A stretch of 64,000 nucleotides of DNA from assembly GCA_963826515.1 (NCBI GenBank), contig CAWGXI010000009.1, positions 69,534 through 133,533 on the forward strand, read 5' to 3'. The notes under the pieces are model-generated. The model worked only from the letters and a program-made list of their open reading frames with translations. It had not been told where the DNA came from and did not search any database. This DNA comes from DATFVJ01 sp963826515. Its GTDB lineage: Bacteria > Actinomycetota > Actinomycetes > Streptosporangiales > Streptosporangiaceae. Positions 44,413 to 54,196 of this stretch are shown one piece after another; position 1 is the stretch's first letter, and each line of letters begins with the position of its first letter. The translations under genes and the position numbers were made by a program.

Positions 44413-46223
44413 TCTGACCCGAATCCACGAGTAGGGCGGCGGACGTTATCCACAGCCCTGTAGATGATCTTGGAGTTGTCAGGCTGGGCTGGAGGACATA
44501 ACGATGGCCCGGGACTCGCGCCGGGTTCGCGGTCTGGGCCTTTCTGCTGGTGCGGGGCCTGGGGGCCGTGGCCTGGGGTCTGGGTGCCGGTGCCGGCTTG
44601 GTGAGCGCGGGGTGATGCTGGCTGCGGCTAGCCGGGGGCTGGCAGGGCGCGGATCGTGGTGAGGATGGCGGGCAGCAGGTGCCCGCCGGGCGCCAGGCGC
44701 ATGATCAGCTGCCCGCCGTGGCTGACCAGGCGCGCGGGGGTGGCGATCAGTGTCCGCCGCAGGGTCGCGATCATCGCCTTGCCGCCGCGGGTGCCGTGCC
44801 CTTCCAGCAGCTCGCCGCCGGATATCAGGCCGGTGAGCTGGTGCAGCCAGGCGGCGACCGCCGCTGCGATCAGTGACGCCCACATCCACGCGGTGCTGGC
44901 CTGCTCATAGCCCGAGGGCAGGTGCCGCAGCGCGGCGCCGTGCTTGCTGTCGCGGAAGATGTTCCCGGCGGCGGTGCGGTGCCGGTACCAGTGCTCGCAC
45001 GCTGCGGCCCTGGCCGGGGTGGACACGTCGGCGCCGGTGAGGATGAAGCTGTAGGCGTAGATGGCGGGTTCAGCCTCCAGCTCCGGGACCGGCAGCGCCC
45101 GCTGATCGGGGTGCAGGGTGCGGCGGCGCCGGGACCGCGGGTCGGCGGAGACCTGCTCTGGGTCCAGGCGGACCCGGCGGATCAGCAGGACCGTGCCGCC
45201 GGGCCATTCGGCGGGCCGGTAGGGGGAGACGGCGACCTGCGCGTTATCCATGCCGGTCGCGTCCCGCCAGGCGTCCTCGCCGATCCCGGCCAGTGCCTTC
45301 CACATGCTGGTGATCCGCTTGGCGCCGATCGCGAACGCCATGTCCGCCTTGGCGGCGGCGCGGGCGAGGTCCCCGGCGAAGTACCCGGCATCCGCGCGCA
45401 GCGCGATCTTCCGCCCGGCCGCCGCCGCCCCGTCCCGGACGGCCTGCGGCAGCGCGGCCAGCGCCCGCCCCAGCAGCGCCACCACGGACGAGCGCGGATC
45501 CTGGTCGCCTGCCAGCAGGTCGGCGGCCAGCGGGATCTCGGTCTCGGCCCAGGCCGCCACGTGCGGCCGCCCGGCCCGCTGCCCCTGATAGGTGTAGGCC
45601 ACCCCGCGTTTCTTGTTCCCGTAGACCTCCACGTCGGTGGCGTCGATGTCGATTGTCACCGGCCCTTCCGCCAGCTCAGCCGCCCGCTCGGCGGGCAGCA
45701 TGCCCACCATCCGGGCGGTCGCCTGCGCCAGGCCGGCCTCGGCGCCGCGCCAGTGCCCCGGCGTGAACCGGCGGGCCAGCCCGGTCGCGGTCGAGGACGC
45801 CAGGCCCGGCACCGGCGTCACCTGCTGGCCGGCCTCATCGGCGCGCAGCCGGTCCAGCCCGACCAGGAAGTCCTCGCCGGCCAGCTGCGCCGCGGCCATC
45901 CCGGTCAGCACCTGACCGCCGGTGAACCCGCGCCGGCGCTGCTTGACCGGCCCCATCGCCTCATCGAGCGCCTCGGTCAGGCCGAGCTTGCCGCACAGTT
46001 CGGTGACAGCGAGCATCCCGCCCGCCGCCGTCAGCGAAGGGTCTGCCGCCCCGACCTGTATCTTGCCGCGGGTCCGGCCCCGCGTACCTGATGTCATCAC
46101 CATCTGGATGACTCTCTTTCCGGGAAGATCCAGCGCTGTCACGCTCTACTATCCCAGCAGGAAGCCGCGATCTTAGGAACCTGCTGCGGCGCGTCGCCGC
46201 CCTACTCACGGATTCGGGTCTGA
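44413..46223 (-). mobile_element. IS1380-type element, complete copy, with 5-bp TCTGA duplication
   Basis: Spans 44418-46218, flanked by TCTGA at 44413-44417 and 46219-46223. The inverted ends begin CCCGAATCC, then ACGAGTAGGGCGGCG (left) or GTGAGTAGGGCGGCG (right). It is inserted in the IS4 transposase gene. Full-length partner of the defective copy at 27.1 kb, and both copies carry the same duplication. Confidence 0.9.
44628..46103 (-). CDS. IS1380-family transposase
   Basis: A 491-residue DDE transposase from ATG 46103 (MVMTSGTRGRTRGK); an upstream ATG at 46142 adds 13 residues. Recognisable parts: RRRGFTGGQVLTGMAAAQLA, first Asp region VTIDIDATDVEVYGNKKRG, second KIALRADAGYFAGDLARA, and the C-terminal EHWYRHRTAAGNIFRDSKHG with the conserved glutamate/arginine helix region. 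The frame is unbroken, so it could be active and act on the shorter copy. Confidence 0.92.
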   Translation of the reverse strand: MVMTSGTRGRTRGKIQVGAADPSLTAAGGMLAVTELCGKLGLTEALDEAMGPVKQRRRGFTGGQVLTGMAAAQLAGEDFLVGLDRLRADEAGQQVTPVPGLASSTATGLARRFTPGHWRGAEAGLAQATARMVGMLPAERAAELAEGPVTIDIDATDVEVYGNKKRGVAYTYQGQRAGRPHVAAWAETEIPLAADLLAGDQDPRSSVVALLGRALAALPQAVRDGAAAAGRKIALRADAGYFAGDLARAAAKADMAFAIGAKRITSMWKALAGIGEDAWRDATGMDNAQVAVSPYRPAEWPGGTVLLIRRVRLDPEQVSADPRSRRRRTLHPDQRALPVPELEAEPAIYAYSFILTGADVSTPARAAACEHWYRHRTAAGNIFRDSKHGAALRHLPSGYEQASTAWMWASLIAAAVAAWLHQLTGLISGGELLEGHGTRGGKAMIATLRRTLIATPARLVSHGGQLIMRLAPGGHLLPAILTTIRALPAPG

Positions 46224-47232
46224 GCGCAGCACCCGGCCGGCCAGCAGGGTGTGCCGCAGGGCCAGGTAGGCGACCTCGTGTTCCCCAGCGCTCGTGGTAA
46301 AGGCGGATCAGCGCGGCGGCCGGGTAGCGGCGGTGGTCAAGCAGGGTGGTGGCCAGCCGGTAGCTGCCGGTGTAGGTGGTGCCGTCGGCGCAGGCGACGG
46401 TGACGTGCGCTTCGATGATCCGCACGGTCAGCTCGCCGATCCGGGAAAGGAACGAGCCATCATCCAGCCGGGCCAGCACCGGCAGCCGGCGGCTGGAGCG
46501 CAGCCGGACCAGGAACTGGGCGCGGGTGGCGGCGACCTCGGCCAGGAACGTGGCGGCGTCGAAACCCCGGTCGGCCAGCACCAGCATGTCCGGCCGCAGC
46601 AGGTGCAGCAGCTGGCGGGCGTAATCGGCCTCGCCGGTGGCGGGCGGCCCGAACACCGCGCCGAGCAGGGCCCGGGTGCCGGTCTCCACCAAGGTCATCA
46701 GCTCCACCGCCGGGTAGCCGGTGACCCCGAGCGCGGCTTTCATCTTCCCCAGCCAGCCGCGGTTACGCCCGGTGTCGGGCACCTTGATGGAGGTGCAGCC
46801 GTCGAAGGCCACCGTCCGGTACCGGCCGAACCGCACCCCCGGGGTGCGCGGCTGGGCCACCGGCCCGGCCAGCACCTCAAACAACGCCTGCACCGGCGCC
46901 GCGCCGACGCGGCGGCGCAGGTCCCGCAGCGCCTTGGCCGACGGGCATGGTACCGGCAGGGCGTCCAGCGCAGCGGTTAACTTCGCCCACACGTTCTGGT
47001 ACCCCAGCCGCGGGAACAGCCCCAGCGCCAGCACGAAGTACACCCCGACCCGCGAGGGCAGCAGGCGCAGCCGCCGCTCGGTGGCCCGGGTCTCCTCCAG
47101 CACCGCATCGGCCAGCTCGAACGGCACCTGCCAGGTCAGCTCACCCAGATGGCCGGGAGCAAACACCCCCGCCGCCACCGTGATCGTCTTAGTGATGGTC
47201 GTGACGGCAGCCGCGGTGGCAAACTGAATACG

Positions 47233-47293
47233 CAACGGAGGTCCTCATGACGGTCGATCTTGGTCGATTTCCCGTCTTACCGGACCTCCGTTG
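47233..47293 (-). promoter_or_regulatory. 12-bp inverted repeat masking the IS4 transposase start
   Basis: CAACGGAGGTCC (47233-47244) and GGACCTCCGTTG (47282-47293) are perfect complements, 37 bases apart. In a transcript entering from outside, the stem would pair with the TTG start and its upstream GAGGACC, blocking translation. In IS10/IS50 such hairpins suppress transposase made by read-through transcription. The function here is inferred from geometry. Confidence 0.6.
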
Positions 47294-47371
47294 TCTTGTC
47301 GATCTACGACACGCCCTTGACAGCAGCCCGCAACCCTTAACTTCCCGGCTTTGGGCCTAGTAGGCGCTCAC

Positions 47372-47520
47372 CATGGATTATCTCGTCACGATGACCGCCC
47401 ACGTCCCGGATGTAACATCAGAAGCAGCCGTCCAGGACATCCGACCCGCGAGGCCGCACGCTCGCGCGAGCTCGCAGGTGCTCGCGGTTACGGTGCCAGC
47501 ACACGGCCAGCCAACTGGGT
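47372..47520 (+). pseudogene. Muconolactone isomerase-like fragment
   Basis: ATG 47372 gives MDYLVTMTAHVPDVTSEAAV and QDIR; after a one-base shift near 47440 it continues TREAARSRELAG. This is the first third of a muconolactone delta-isomerase-type protein. It then merges into unrelated sequence. It lies directly next to the IS4 target duplication. Confidence 0.55.
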
Positions 47521-47611
47521 GAGTCCCATCACCCGGGATCTGCCTCCATTATGCTCTGCCCCGCCCTGGTCATCTCGCGCCATAGCAGGCAGCCGCGCTG
47601 AACGCCGCGAG

Positions 47612-49189
47612 GTGCTGCCGGCCGGTGTCACCCCGGTCACCGCGATCACGACCACGGTCGTGTACGGGACCGACGAGCACGCCGGGGTCCAATTCGCCGA
47701 CGGCCGCGGCGAACACCGCCCGCTCGCCGACCTCGCCCAGCTCGTTACCGAACGCGGAAATCCGCTCAACCGGCTCGGCGTCACGCGGGTAACCGTGCAT
47801 CTTGCCGCGCCGCTGCTGTCCCGGGGCGTGGAGATCGTCGACACCCCCGGCACCGGCTCGATCTACGAGCACAACAGCGAAGAAGCGCAGCGGGCCCTGA
47901 AGACCCTGGACGCCGCCGTGGTGGTGCTCACCGCCGACCCGCCCGCGTCCGCGGCCGAGCGGGATCTGCTGCGCGAGATCACCAGGCACTCGGTGATGAC
48001 CTTCGTGCTGCTCAACAAGGCGGACCGGCTGGACGCCGGCGAGCGGGCGGAGGCGCTCGCTTTCACCACGCACGTGGTCCGCGCGGCGGCGGGGCCCACG
48101 GGCGCGGGCATCCCGGTCTACACCGTGTCGGCCCGCGCGGCGCTGCCCGGCGGCAGCGGAGATGACGGGTTTCATGCCTTCAGCGCGAGCTTCGCCCGTT
48201 ACCTCGACGGCCGGCGCTCGGCGGACCTGGAGCAGGCGGTCGCCGGGCACGCCCGCCGCGCCGCCCAGCGGCTGCTGGACGAGGTGCACCTCGCGCAGCG
48301 GATGTCGCAGATGCGCACCGGTGACGCCGCAGGCCGGGTCGAACTGTTCCGCAGCCAGCTCGCCGCGGTGGCTCTCCGCCGTAAGGACGCTGCTGACCTG
48401 ATCGCTGGGGAACAGCGGCGCCTGCTGGCCGGGCTGAACGAATCGGCGGAGCAGCAAGCCGCCCGGCTGACCACGGAAACCCGGCAAGGGCTCAGCTCAT
48501 TCCTTCGCAACGACCTGCATGATGCCGGCCCGGGCGAGATCGAGCAGCGGGGGCACGAATGGCTGGTCACCCGCGCCCGCGACGGCGCCGAGGCATGGCG
48601 GGACCAGCAGCGCAACCACCTTGAGGGGAGCCTGACAGAGCTGGACACCCGGCTGCTCACCAGCCTGGCGGGTGAGCTCGGCGAGATCAGGGACGCAGCG
48701 CGAGAACTGCTCGACCTGGACCTCACCGTGCCGGACACCGGTGAGCGGCTGGTACCGGACCGGCGTTTCTTCTACACCGGCACCGACGTCACCGGCCAGA
48801 CCGAGCTGCTCGCCGGGGCGGTGCGGCGCCGCCTGCCCGGCCAGCTCGGGCGGCGCAGATCCCGCCAGCACCTGCTGGACGAAGCCACCGGCCTGGCGCC
48901 GAAGCTGACCGGGCGCGCGCGCTCCGACCTGCAGTACCGGCTGGAGGAAAGCGGCCGGCGGATGACCCGCGCGGTGGATCAGCGCTACGCCGATTCCATC
49001 GGCCGGCTGGTTCGCGTGGTCGATTCCGCGGTGACCGACAGCGGCCGCGCAGACGCGGACGAGCAGGCGCACCGCCGCCGGCTAGCCGACCGCAAGTACA
49101 AACTGCGCCACCTGCTCGCGCGACTCGGCGGCCCGAGCGAAGCCGCCGCCGGGCCGCCCACGGAGGCTCCACCGGCCGCGGCTGACTGA
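47612..49189 (+). pseudogene. Dynamin-like GTPase lacking the N-terminal P-loop
   Basis: The GTPase starts at VLPAGVTPVTAITTTVVYG (switch I, G2). G3 VEIVDTPGTGS, G4 LLNKADRLDAGER and a long helical stalk (DLEQAVAGHARRAAQRLLDE onward, basic C-terminus RRRLADRKYKLRHLLARL) follow without damage. The G1 loop (GxxxxGKST), which should lie about 30 residues before, is absent because sequence upstream of about 47605 is foreign. A GTG at 47612 could start a 525-residue protein, but it should not bind GTP normally. Bacterial dynamins usually act on membranes in pairs; no partner is nearby. Confidence 0.75.
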
Positions 49190-49489
49190 GGCGCGGTGCC
49201 GTGCACGACGTGCCGCGCGTGGACGCGGATTCAACGGGCCGGTGGGCCCCTGCCCCGCCACGCTCAGGCAAGTCTCCGCGTCGCCTCGTCAGCGTCAGCG
49301 TCGGCGTTGCGCGCAGGTACCGGCCCGACACTGCCATTGCCGCAGCAGCCGGAGAGTCGGCCGGCGATCACGGGGGTGCTGGCCGGTGCCGCCATCGTGT
49401 GGGCGGCCGCGGATAACGGGACCGGTGAGGCAGCGGCTGGGACCACTGCGGGCACCGCTCTGACCGTCCCGAAGCCGTATCCGGGCCGC

Positions 49490-50700
49490 GTAGCCATGCT
49501 GGCGGCCGCGCCGAGGAATACCCCGTTTTCCACGATCAGCCGGCCGATGAGCTGGGCAACGGTGTGCCGGCGCACCACCATGGTCAGCCCCCCGAGCAGG
49601 ATCACCGCGGTGGACAGCGGCACCACCGCGGTAGCGACCAGCCCGTGCGGCAGCAGCTGCGGCCGGGTCACCAGGTAGGCGAACGCGGTCAGGGCACCGC
49701 CCGCGATCAGCCCGATGGACAAGCCGGTCGACATGACGTACGAGGTCGCGACGTCGACGGGCGCGAGCAGGAACGCCGCGCCGAGGAACTCCGCGATCCG
49801 GAAGAACGGCAGCTTCGCGAATGAGGTGTCGATCACCATGATCGCCGCCCCGGCGATGGCCAGCTTGCCGGCGAGCGCCTGGATCGCGATCAGCGCGCTC
49901 ACCAGGTCATCAGACGTGCCGAGTCCCCACGGGATGACGAACACGTTCATCAAGATCGTGGACAGCAGGAACAGCTTCATCCAGCTGCCCCACTTCATCA
50001 GCGCGTAGCCACGGCCGGAATACTCAAGCACCCGCCCTTCCTCGATCATCGAGATCTCGATCGATCCCGCCGAGTTGTCGATCGGTATCCGCCCGTCGTC
50101 CACCAGAACGATCACGAAGGAGGCAACCAGCCCGAGCACGTGAGTCGGCGGCGCCAGCGCGTACGGCGAGTGGGCGATCTCGTGGTTCATCAGGTACGGA
50201 TTGTCCGACGCCGACACCACGCCGACGGTGAAGAACGCCCGGATCAGCGCCGGTTCGGCCATGCTGCCGATCCAGCTCGCCCGGCTCGCGCCCAGCCCGC
50301 CCTGCGGGCTCGCGGTATCCAGCCCGGCCAGCGAGGTCACGAAGCCCGCACGCGCGAGCACGAACGTGCCGCCGATCAGGTCGGCGAGGAAGGCCAGCGG
50401 CAGCGGGTCGTTCGTGATCACCGGGATGATCGCCGAGACCGTCAGGTAACAGGCAAACGCCACGAACGGCGCACCGCGGAACACCCAGGACGCCTGGTCA
50501 CTGATGGCGCCACCCTTGCGCAGTAGCTCGGCCAGGTCACGGTAGGACACTGGGCCGGCGCTTGGACCCGACAACCGCCTCCGCGCGCCAGTACGTCGGC
50601 ATACAGGGGGGCGAGCAGAAGGACGACCAGGCTCTGCAGAACCTGCACCAGCACAGGAACCACGGCGGCGGCCTTCCTGACTCGTCTGACGCTGGGACAC
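49490..50700 (-). pseudogene. Hydrogenase-4 membrane subunits HyfC and HyfE, decayed
   Basis: HyfC (NuoH-like) is read from VLVQVLQSLVVLLLAPLYAD (about 50670), then, after shifts near 50590 and 50553, YRDLAELLRKGGAISDQASW, GASRASWIGSMAEPALIRAF, DNPYLMNHEIAHSPYALAPP and FRIAEFLGAAFLLA. It runs in the same frame into a HyfE start (LSTAVILLGGLTMVVRRHTV, AQLIGRLIVENGVFLGAA), which breaks off near 49500. These would be membrane parts of a group 4 hydrogenase or related complex. No hydrogenase catalytic subunit is seen. Confidence 0.75.
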
Positions 50701-51223
50701 GCGAAAACGGATAGCGTCCGGGCTGCTCTGCCGGGGTGGGCCACGGCGTCGAGGCTGCAGGGTACGGTGCGTGCCAGGCGCGGGATAAAGTGAATTGGCG
50801 ATGAGGCCCACCTTTAAGCGCACGCCAGTGCTGATGGCTTAGGCGGACGAATTGTCACGCGGAGGCCAGCATGCCCGGAACCCAGCGGGCGGGACGGCAG
50901 TTGCTCAGAGAGTCGCCGTGACCGCGCCCCATCCCTCCTCGTGGTACCGGTGCCAGGGGGTGGCCCGGCCGCTCTGGTTGCCATCCGGCGGCACAGGCAC
51001 CGGGCTCCGCGGGATCGCCTCGACAGCTCTGATCGACGCCGATGCCCGTCTGATCTTGCTGTTGGATGCACTGCGCGCGCTTCGCGGTCAAGGCCGCGCG
51101 GCTGGACCGGAAGCGCCGGCGGATGCGCTTCTCGGTGTTTCCGGATCTGGGTGGAACTGCTCCGGCGCCGGAGGCTCAAAGTGCGCACCTTCACCTGCCT
51201 GAGGCCTGCCCGATGGAGGACTT
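50701..51223. other. Intergenic region upstream of ppa
   Basis: About 520 bases. Several overlapping ORFs of mixed composition, none assignable. The region just before 51224 contains the ppa ribosome binding site (GGAGGA). Confidence 0.35.
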
Positions 51224-51742
51224 GTGGAAATTGAGATCATTGTGGAGATCCCGCAGGGTTCGCGGAACAAGTACGAGATGGATCCCGCCAGCGGGCGAAT
51301 CCGGCTCGACCGGATGCTGTTCACCTCAACGCGCTACCCGCTCGACTACGGCTTCATCCCGGACACGCTGGCGGAGGACGGCGATCCGCTCGATGCGATG
51401 GTCCTGCTCGCCGAGCCAACGTTTCCCGGCTGTTCGATCACGGCCAGGCCAGTGGGGGTGTTCTGGATGCACGACGAGCACGGGCCCGACGCCAAGATTC
51501 TGGCGGTGCCCGCACGCGACCCGCGGTATGCGGGCGTCCGGGATCTGAGCGATGTCCCCGAGCACCTGCGCGGCGAGATCGGCCACTTCTTCGACATCTA
51601 CAAGGAGCTGGAGCCGGGCAAGGGCACCGACGTGCGGGGCTGGCAGGACCGCGCCGCGGCGGAGCGGGAGATCGCCGCCGCCCTTGCGCGCCCCGATTCG
51701 AAGCCGGTCCGACGGGAGATCCGCTCCGTTCGGGACCCGTAA
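51224..51742 (+). CDS. ppa: Inorganic pyrophosphatase
   Basis: A soluble family I pyrophosphatase of 172 residues that hydrolyses PPi and pulls biosynthetic reactions forward. GTG 51224 has GGAGGA five bases upstream. Catalytic features: EIPQGSRNKYEMD, YPLDYGFIPDTLAEDGDPLD with the metal-binding aspartates, KILAVPARDPRY and the closing HFFDIYKELEPGKG. An intact housekeeping gene in an otherwise decayed neighbourhood. Confidence 0.95.
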   Translation: MEIEIIVEIPQGSRNKYEMDPASGRIRLDRMLFTSTRYPLDYGFIPDTLAEDGDPLDAMVLLAEPTFPGCSITARPVGVFWMHDEHGPDAKILAVPARDPRYAGVRDLSDVPEHLRGEIGHFFDIYKELEPGKGTDVRGWQDRAAAEREIAAALARPDSKPVRREIRSVRDP

Positions 51743-51980
51743 AGGTGCCTCCTTCCTTCACCCGCCCCCGCGGCTGACATGCCGGGTTGCCTGTGTGCCG
51801 TGGCGCTGCGATCGATTCACCCTTGATCGACGCGATGAGGGGGCGGCGCGACCGCGGAGCCGCCAAGGATGGCCGCAGGCGATCCCAAGCCGAGGGGACC
51901 CGCAGGTGACGAGCGGACCGGCTAACGGGCACGCCGAAGGCCGGCCGAGCGCGCAGTAGCGCCGTTGGCTGACCCGCGGC

Positions 51981-52545
51981 GTGGCGGGCGTCGGGTTGGC
52001 CAGTTTCTTCAGCGACTCCGGGCACGAGCTTGCCACCGCGGTACTGCCGACGTTCCTGACCTGTGTCCTTCATGCTTCGGCGGGTGCGCTCGGGCTAATC
52101 GAGGGGATAGCCGACGCGTTGACCAGGGTTACCAAGCTCGCCGGCGGGGCGCTGGCCGACGACCCGCGCCGGCGTGCCCGCGTGGCCGGCGGCGGTTACC
52201 TCGGCACGGCGGTGGCCACCGCGGCGATCGGCCTGGCGACGGCCGGGCCGGTCGGCGCGCTACGGGCGATCGCGTGGGCGTCGCGTGGGCCGCGCAGCCC
52301 GGCGCGCGACGTGCTTATCGCCTAACTCGCACGCAAGGGCGCCTACGGCCGCGCGTGCGGGGTGGAACGGGCGGGGGACAACCTCGGAGCGGTGGCAGGC
52401 CCGTTGCTGGCGTCCCTGCTCGTCACCGTTGTCGGGGTGCGGCACGCGATCTTCTTCTCTGTCATCCCCGGCCTGTTCGCGGCCGCCGCGATCACCCTCG
52501 CCGCGCGGGAAGCCCGCCGCCTGCATGCACCAGCCAGATCGCTGA
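51981..52545 (+). pseudogene. MFS transporter fragment with in-frame stop
   Basis: The frame VAGVGLASFFSDSGHELATA, FLTCVLHASAGALGLIEGIA and WASRGPRSPARDVLIA matches the N-terminal half of MFS permeases of the type with SDxxHE near the start. A TAA at 52323 interrupts it, and the same frame then resumes LARKGAYGRACGVERAGDNL and GAVAGPLLASLLVTVVGVRH. Similarity ends near 52545, so the second half is gone. Confidence 0.78.
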
Positions 52546-52834
52546 CAAGCTCCGGTCATACGCCCGTGGTCGCCGCCTGGCCGACGATGACCTCCCCTTC
52601 ACCATGCCGACTCCGGAACCAGTGCTGACTGTGCTGCCTGACCCGGACCTCCCGGGCCGCACCTCGCCGAATGCCGGTGGGCGGACCTATCGGCATGGAA
52701 CGCTGAGTGCGTAAACGGCCGGAAGTTGCCGGTGCGTGCATTGCAGAAGTGCCTTCGCCCAGTACCGGGCGCGGCGGCGGGCGGTCGGGAAGGATGATCC
52801 GCGCGCGCCACGAACCCGCGACACTGACGGTCAC

Positions 52835-53097
52835 ATGCCGCGCGACTGGTTCCGCAATCAGATCTGGCGGCCAGCACTCGCTGAGGCTCGGGTGACCGTG
52901 GTACGTCCGCATGACTTGCGGCACGCACATGCCTCATGGCTTTGGCTGGCGGCGCGGACCTGCAGGCCGTAAAGGAGCGCCTCGGTCATGCGTCCATCGC
53001 CACCACCGAGAAATACTTGCACACGCTCCCAGATGCTGACGACTCCACGCTGGACGCCTTCAGGATCCGCGATCGTTCCGCGGCGGCACGAGAATGA
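52835..53097 (+). pseudogene. Tyrosine integrase C-terminal fragment, frameshifted
   Basis: PRDWFRNQIWRPALAEARV, RPHDLRHAHASWL, then after a one-base loss near 52940 GADLQAVKERLGHASIATTE and KYLHTLPDADDSTLDAFR. The HxxR, LGH and tyrosine positions are kept, but the first catalytic Arg and the N-terminal domains are missing. A third integrase lineage in this window. Confidence 0.78.
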
Positions 53098-53566
53098 TCC
53101 CGCAGATGACTCTGTAGGAGATGGTTTTGGACCGCCTCTATCCGAGTGATCCAGTCTTCCGCTCATAGCCGCAAACCGGATGTCCGATCAGACACGGGTA
53201 ACCCTACCTGTGGCCGTGATGGAGAGTCGGCAGCATTCTGAGGTCGGCCTTCGGGCGTCAGTGAGCTGGCCTCATTCGAGGGTGGCCTCGGGCTCTATCC
53301 ATCGACAGCATCGCGGCGAGTGCCGAGGAACGCTCGGGAGAACGCACGCAGTGCCGCCGATCTGCGCGGCGACCGGTTCCACGCCGATCAGGACATGGCT
53401 CGCGCAGATCTGGTTATTCTGCACGCCCACGAGCCGCCGAGTGGGTGGCGGAGATGGGCCAGCGGCTTGCCAGGCATGTCGTTGCCGGCGCGGGACAGGT
53501 CCCGTCGGTGACGGCGACGGCGATGGGCCTGCCGGGCCTGGCCCGGGAGTACTGGGGCGGTGCCGG
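53098..53566. other. Intergenic region
   Basis: About 470 bases between the integrase fragment and the secreted-protein gene. Short plus-strand ORFs exist, without family features. Confidence 0.35.
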
Positions 53567-54064
53567 TCAGGGCGTGGGTGAGGCGGTGCTGGCCGGGGCG
53601 GCCGGCCGGGTGGTGACCAGGCTGCCGTCGGGCCGGCGGGTGACGATGCGGCAGGCGCGGGAGTCGGCGGTCAGGCGGGCCTGGATGGGTTCGAGCCGAC
53701 GGACGATCTGGTCGACCTTGGCGGCGTTGAGCTGCTGCGCGGCGAGGCCGAAGTTCCGCAGCGCAGCTTGCACGGATTCAGCTTCGCGGATTGCCTTCAC
53801 GCAGGCAAGGTTCGCGGTGACCTGGCCTCCCCCGGCGGCCGCCGGCGGGCCAGGGGCTGCCGCTGCTGGCGACGGGGTGCTGCCCGGTGCTGACTGGCCG
53901 CCGGCGAGTCCTGTTAGTGCTGTGATCAGGCCGCCGGCCAGGGCGCCGGCGACGACGAGCGCGGCTGCGGTCAGCCATTTCCGGGTACGGCCACGCCGGG
54001 CGGGTGGCCCGGCGCCCGCGGCTGTCGGATCGGGTGGCAGGGGATGTCCTTCCCGGTGCGACAA
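53567..54064 (-). CDS. Predicted membrane-anchored exported protein
   Basis: About 165 residues. A basic N-terminus (PARRGRTRKW) precedes one hydrophobic helix (LTAAALVVAGALAGGLITAL), a Pro/Ala/Ser linker, and an outer helical domain (VTANLACVKAIREAESVQAA, LRNFGLAAQQLNAAKVDQIV) with two cysteines (ACVK, SRACRIV) that could form a disulfide. The start is uncertain; a TTG at 54064 is the most plausible in frame. It is divergent from the MMPL gene, 132 bases apart. No family recognised. Confidence 0.55.
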   Translation of the reverse strand: MSHREGHPLPPDPTAAGAGPPARRGRTRKWLTAAALVVAGALAGGLITALTGLAGGQSAPGSTPSPAAAAPGPPAAAGGGQVTANLACVKAIREAESVQAALRNFGLAAQQLNAAKVDQIVRRLEPIQARLTADSRACRIVTRRPDGSLVTTRPAAPASTASPTP

Positions 54065-54196
54065 TCGGCGCAAAGACCAAGGCGGGCCGCGGGACGGAGG
54101 CACCCAGGGTGTGGCGGGATGCGCGCCGGAGCCTTCATCATGCGGCGCGCCTGCTAGGTGCCGCAAGGGACCGGCTGGGCGCGGCAAAGCAAGTGT

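Larger units (their letters stand above)
43988..47235 (-). pseudogene. IS4-family transposase, split and frameshifted
   Basis: From a TTG at 47235 (MRIQFATAAAVTTI) the frame encodes an IS4 transposase N-terminus (LPSRVGVYFVLALGLFPRLG), the first Asp region TVAFDGCTSIKVPDTGRN, the second DMLVLADRGFDAATFLAEV, and ALIRLYHERW near the Glu. There a one-base loss breaks the frame (EHEVAYLALRHTLLAGRVLR continues in another). At 46219 the nested IS begins; beyond it DPAGLEQQMWALLALYQALR continues at about 44410, and another shift near 44260 leads to VVTADASLTGRIGRAVLDG and the stop at 43988. Inactive. Confidence 0.85.
43965..47363 (-). mobile_element. IS4-type element with 10-bp target duplication, carrying a nested IS
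   Basis: The ends CAATGCCGGGTAGTTAAGGG (43975-43994) and, inverted, CAAAGCCGGGAAGTTAAGGG (47353-47334) are 20-bp inverted repeats with two mismatches. GGCCTAGTAG is repeated outside both ends (43965-43974 and 47354-47363), the target duplication typical in length for IS4. Inside, an IS1380-type element splits the transposase. Confidence 0.9.

Noticed and set aside
44922..46091. 389-residue plus-strand frame
   Set aside because: Antisense of the intact IS1380 transposase.
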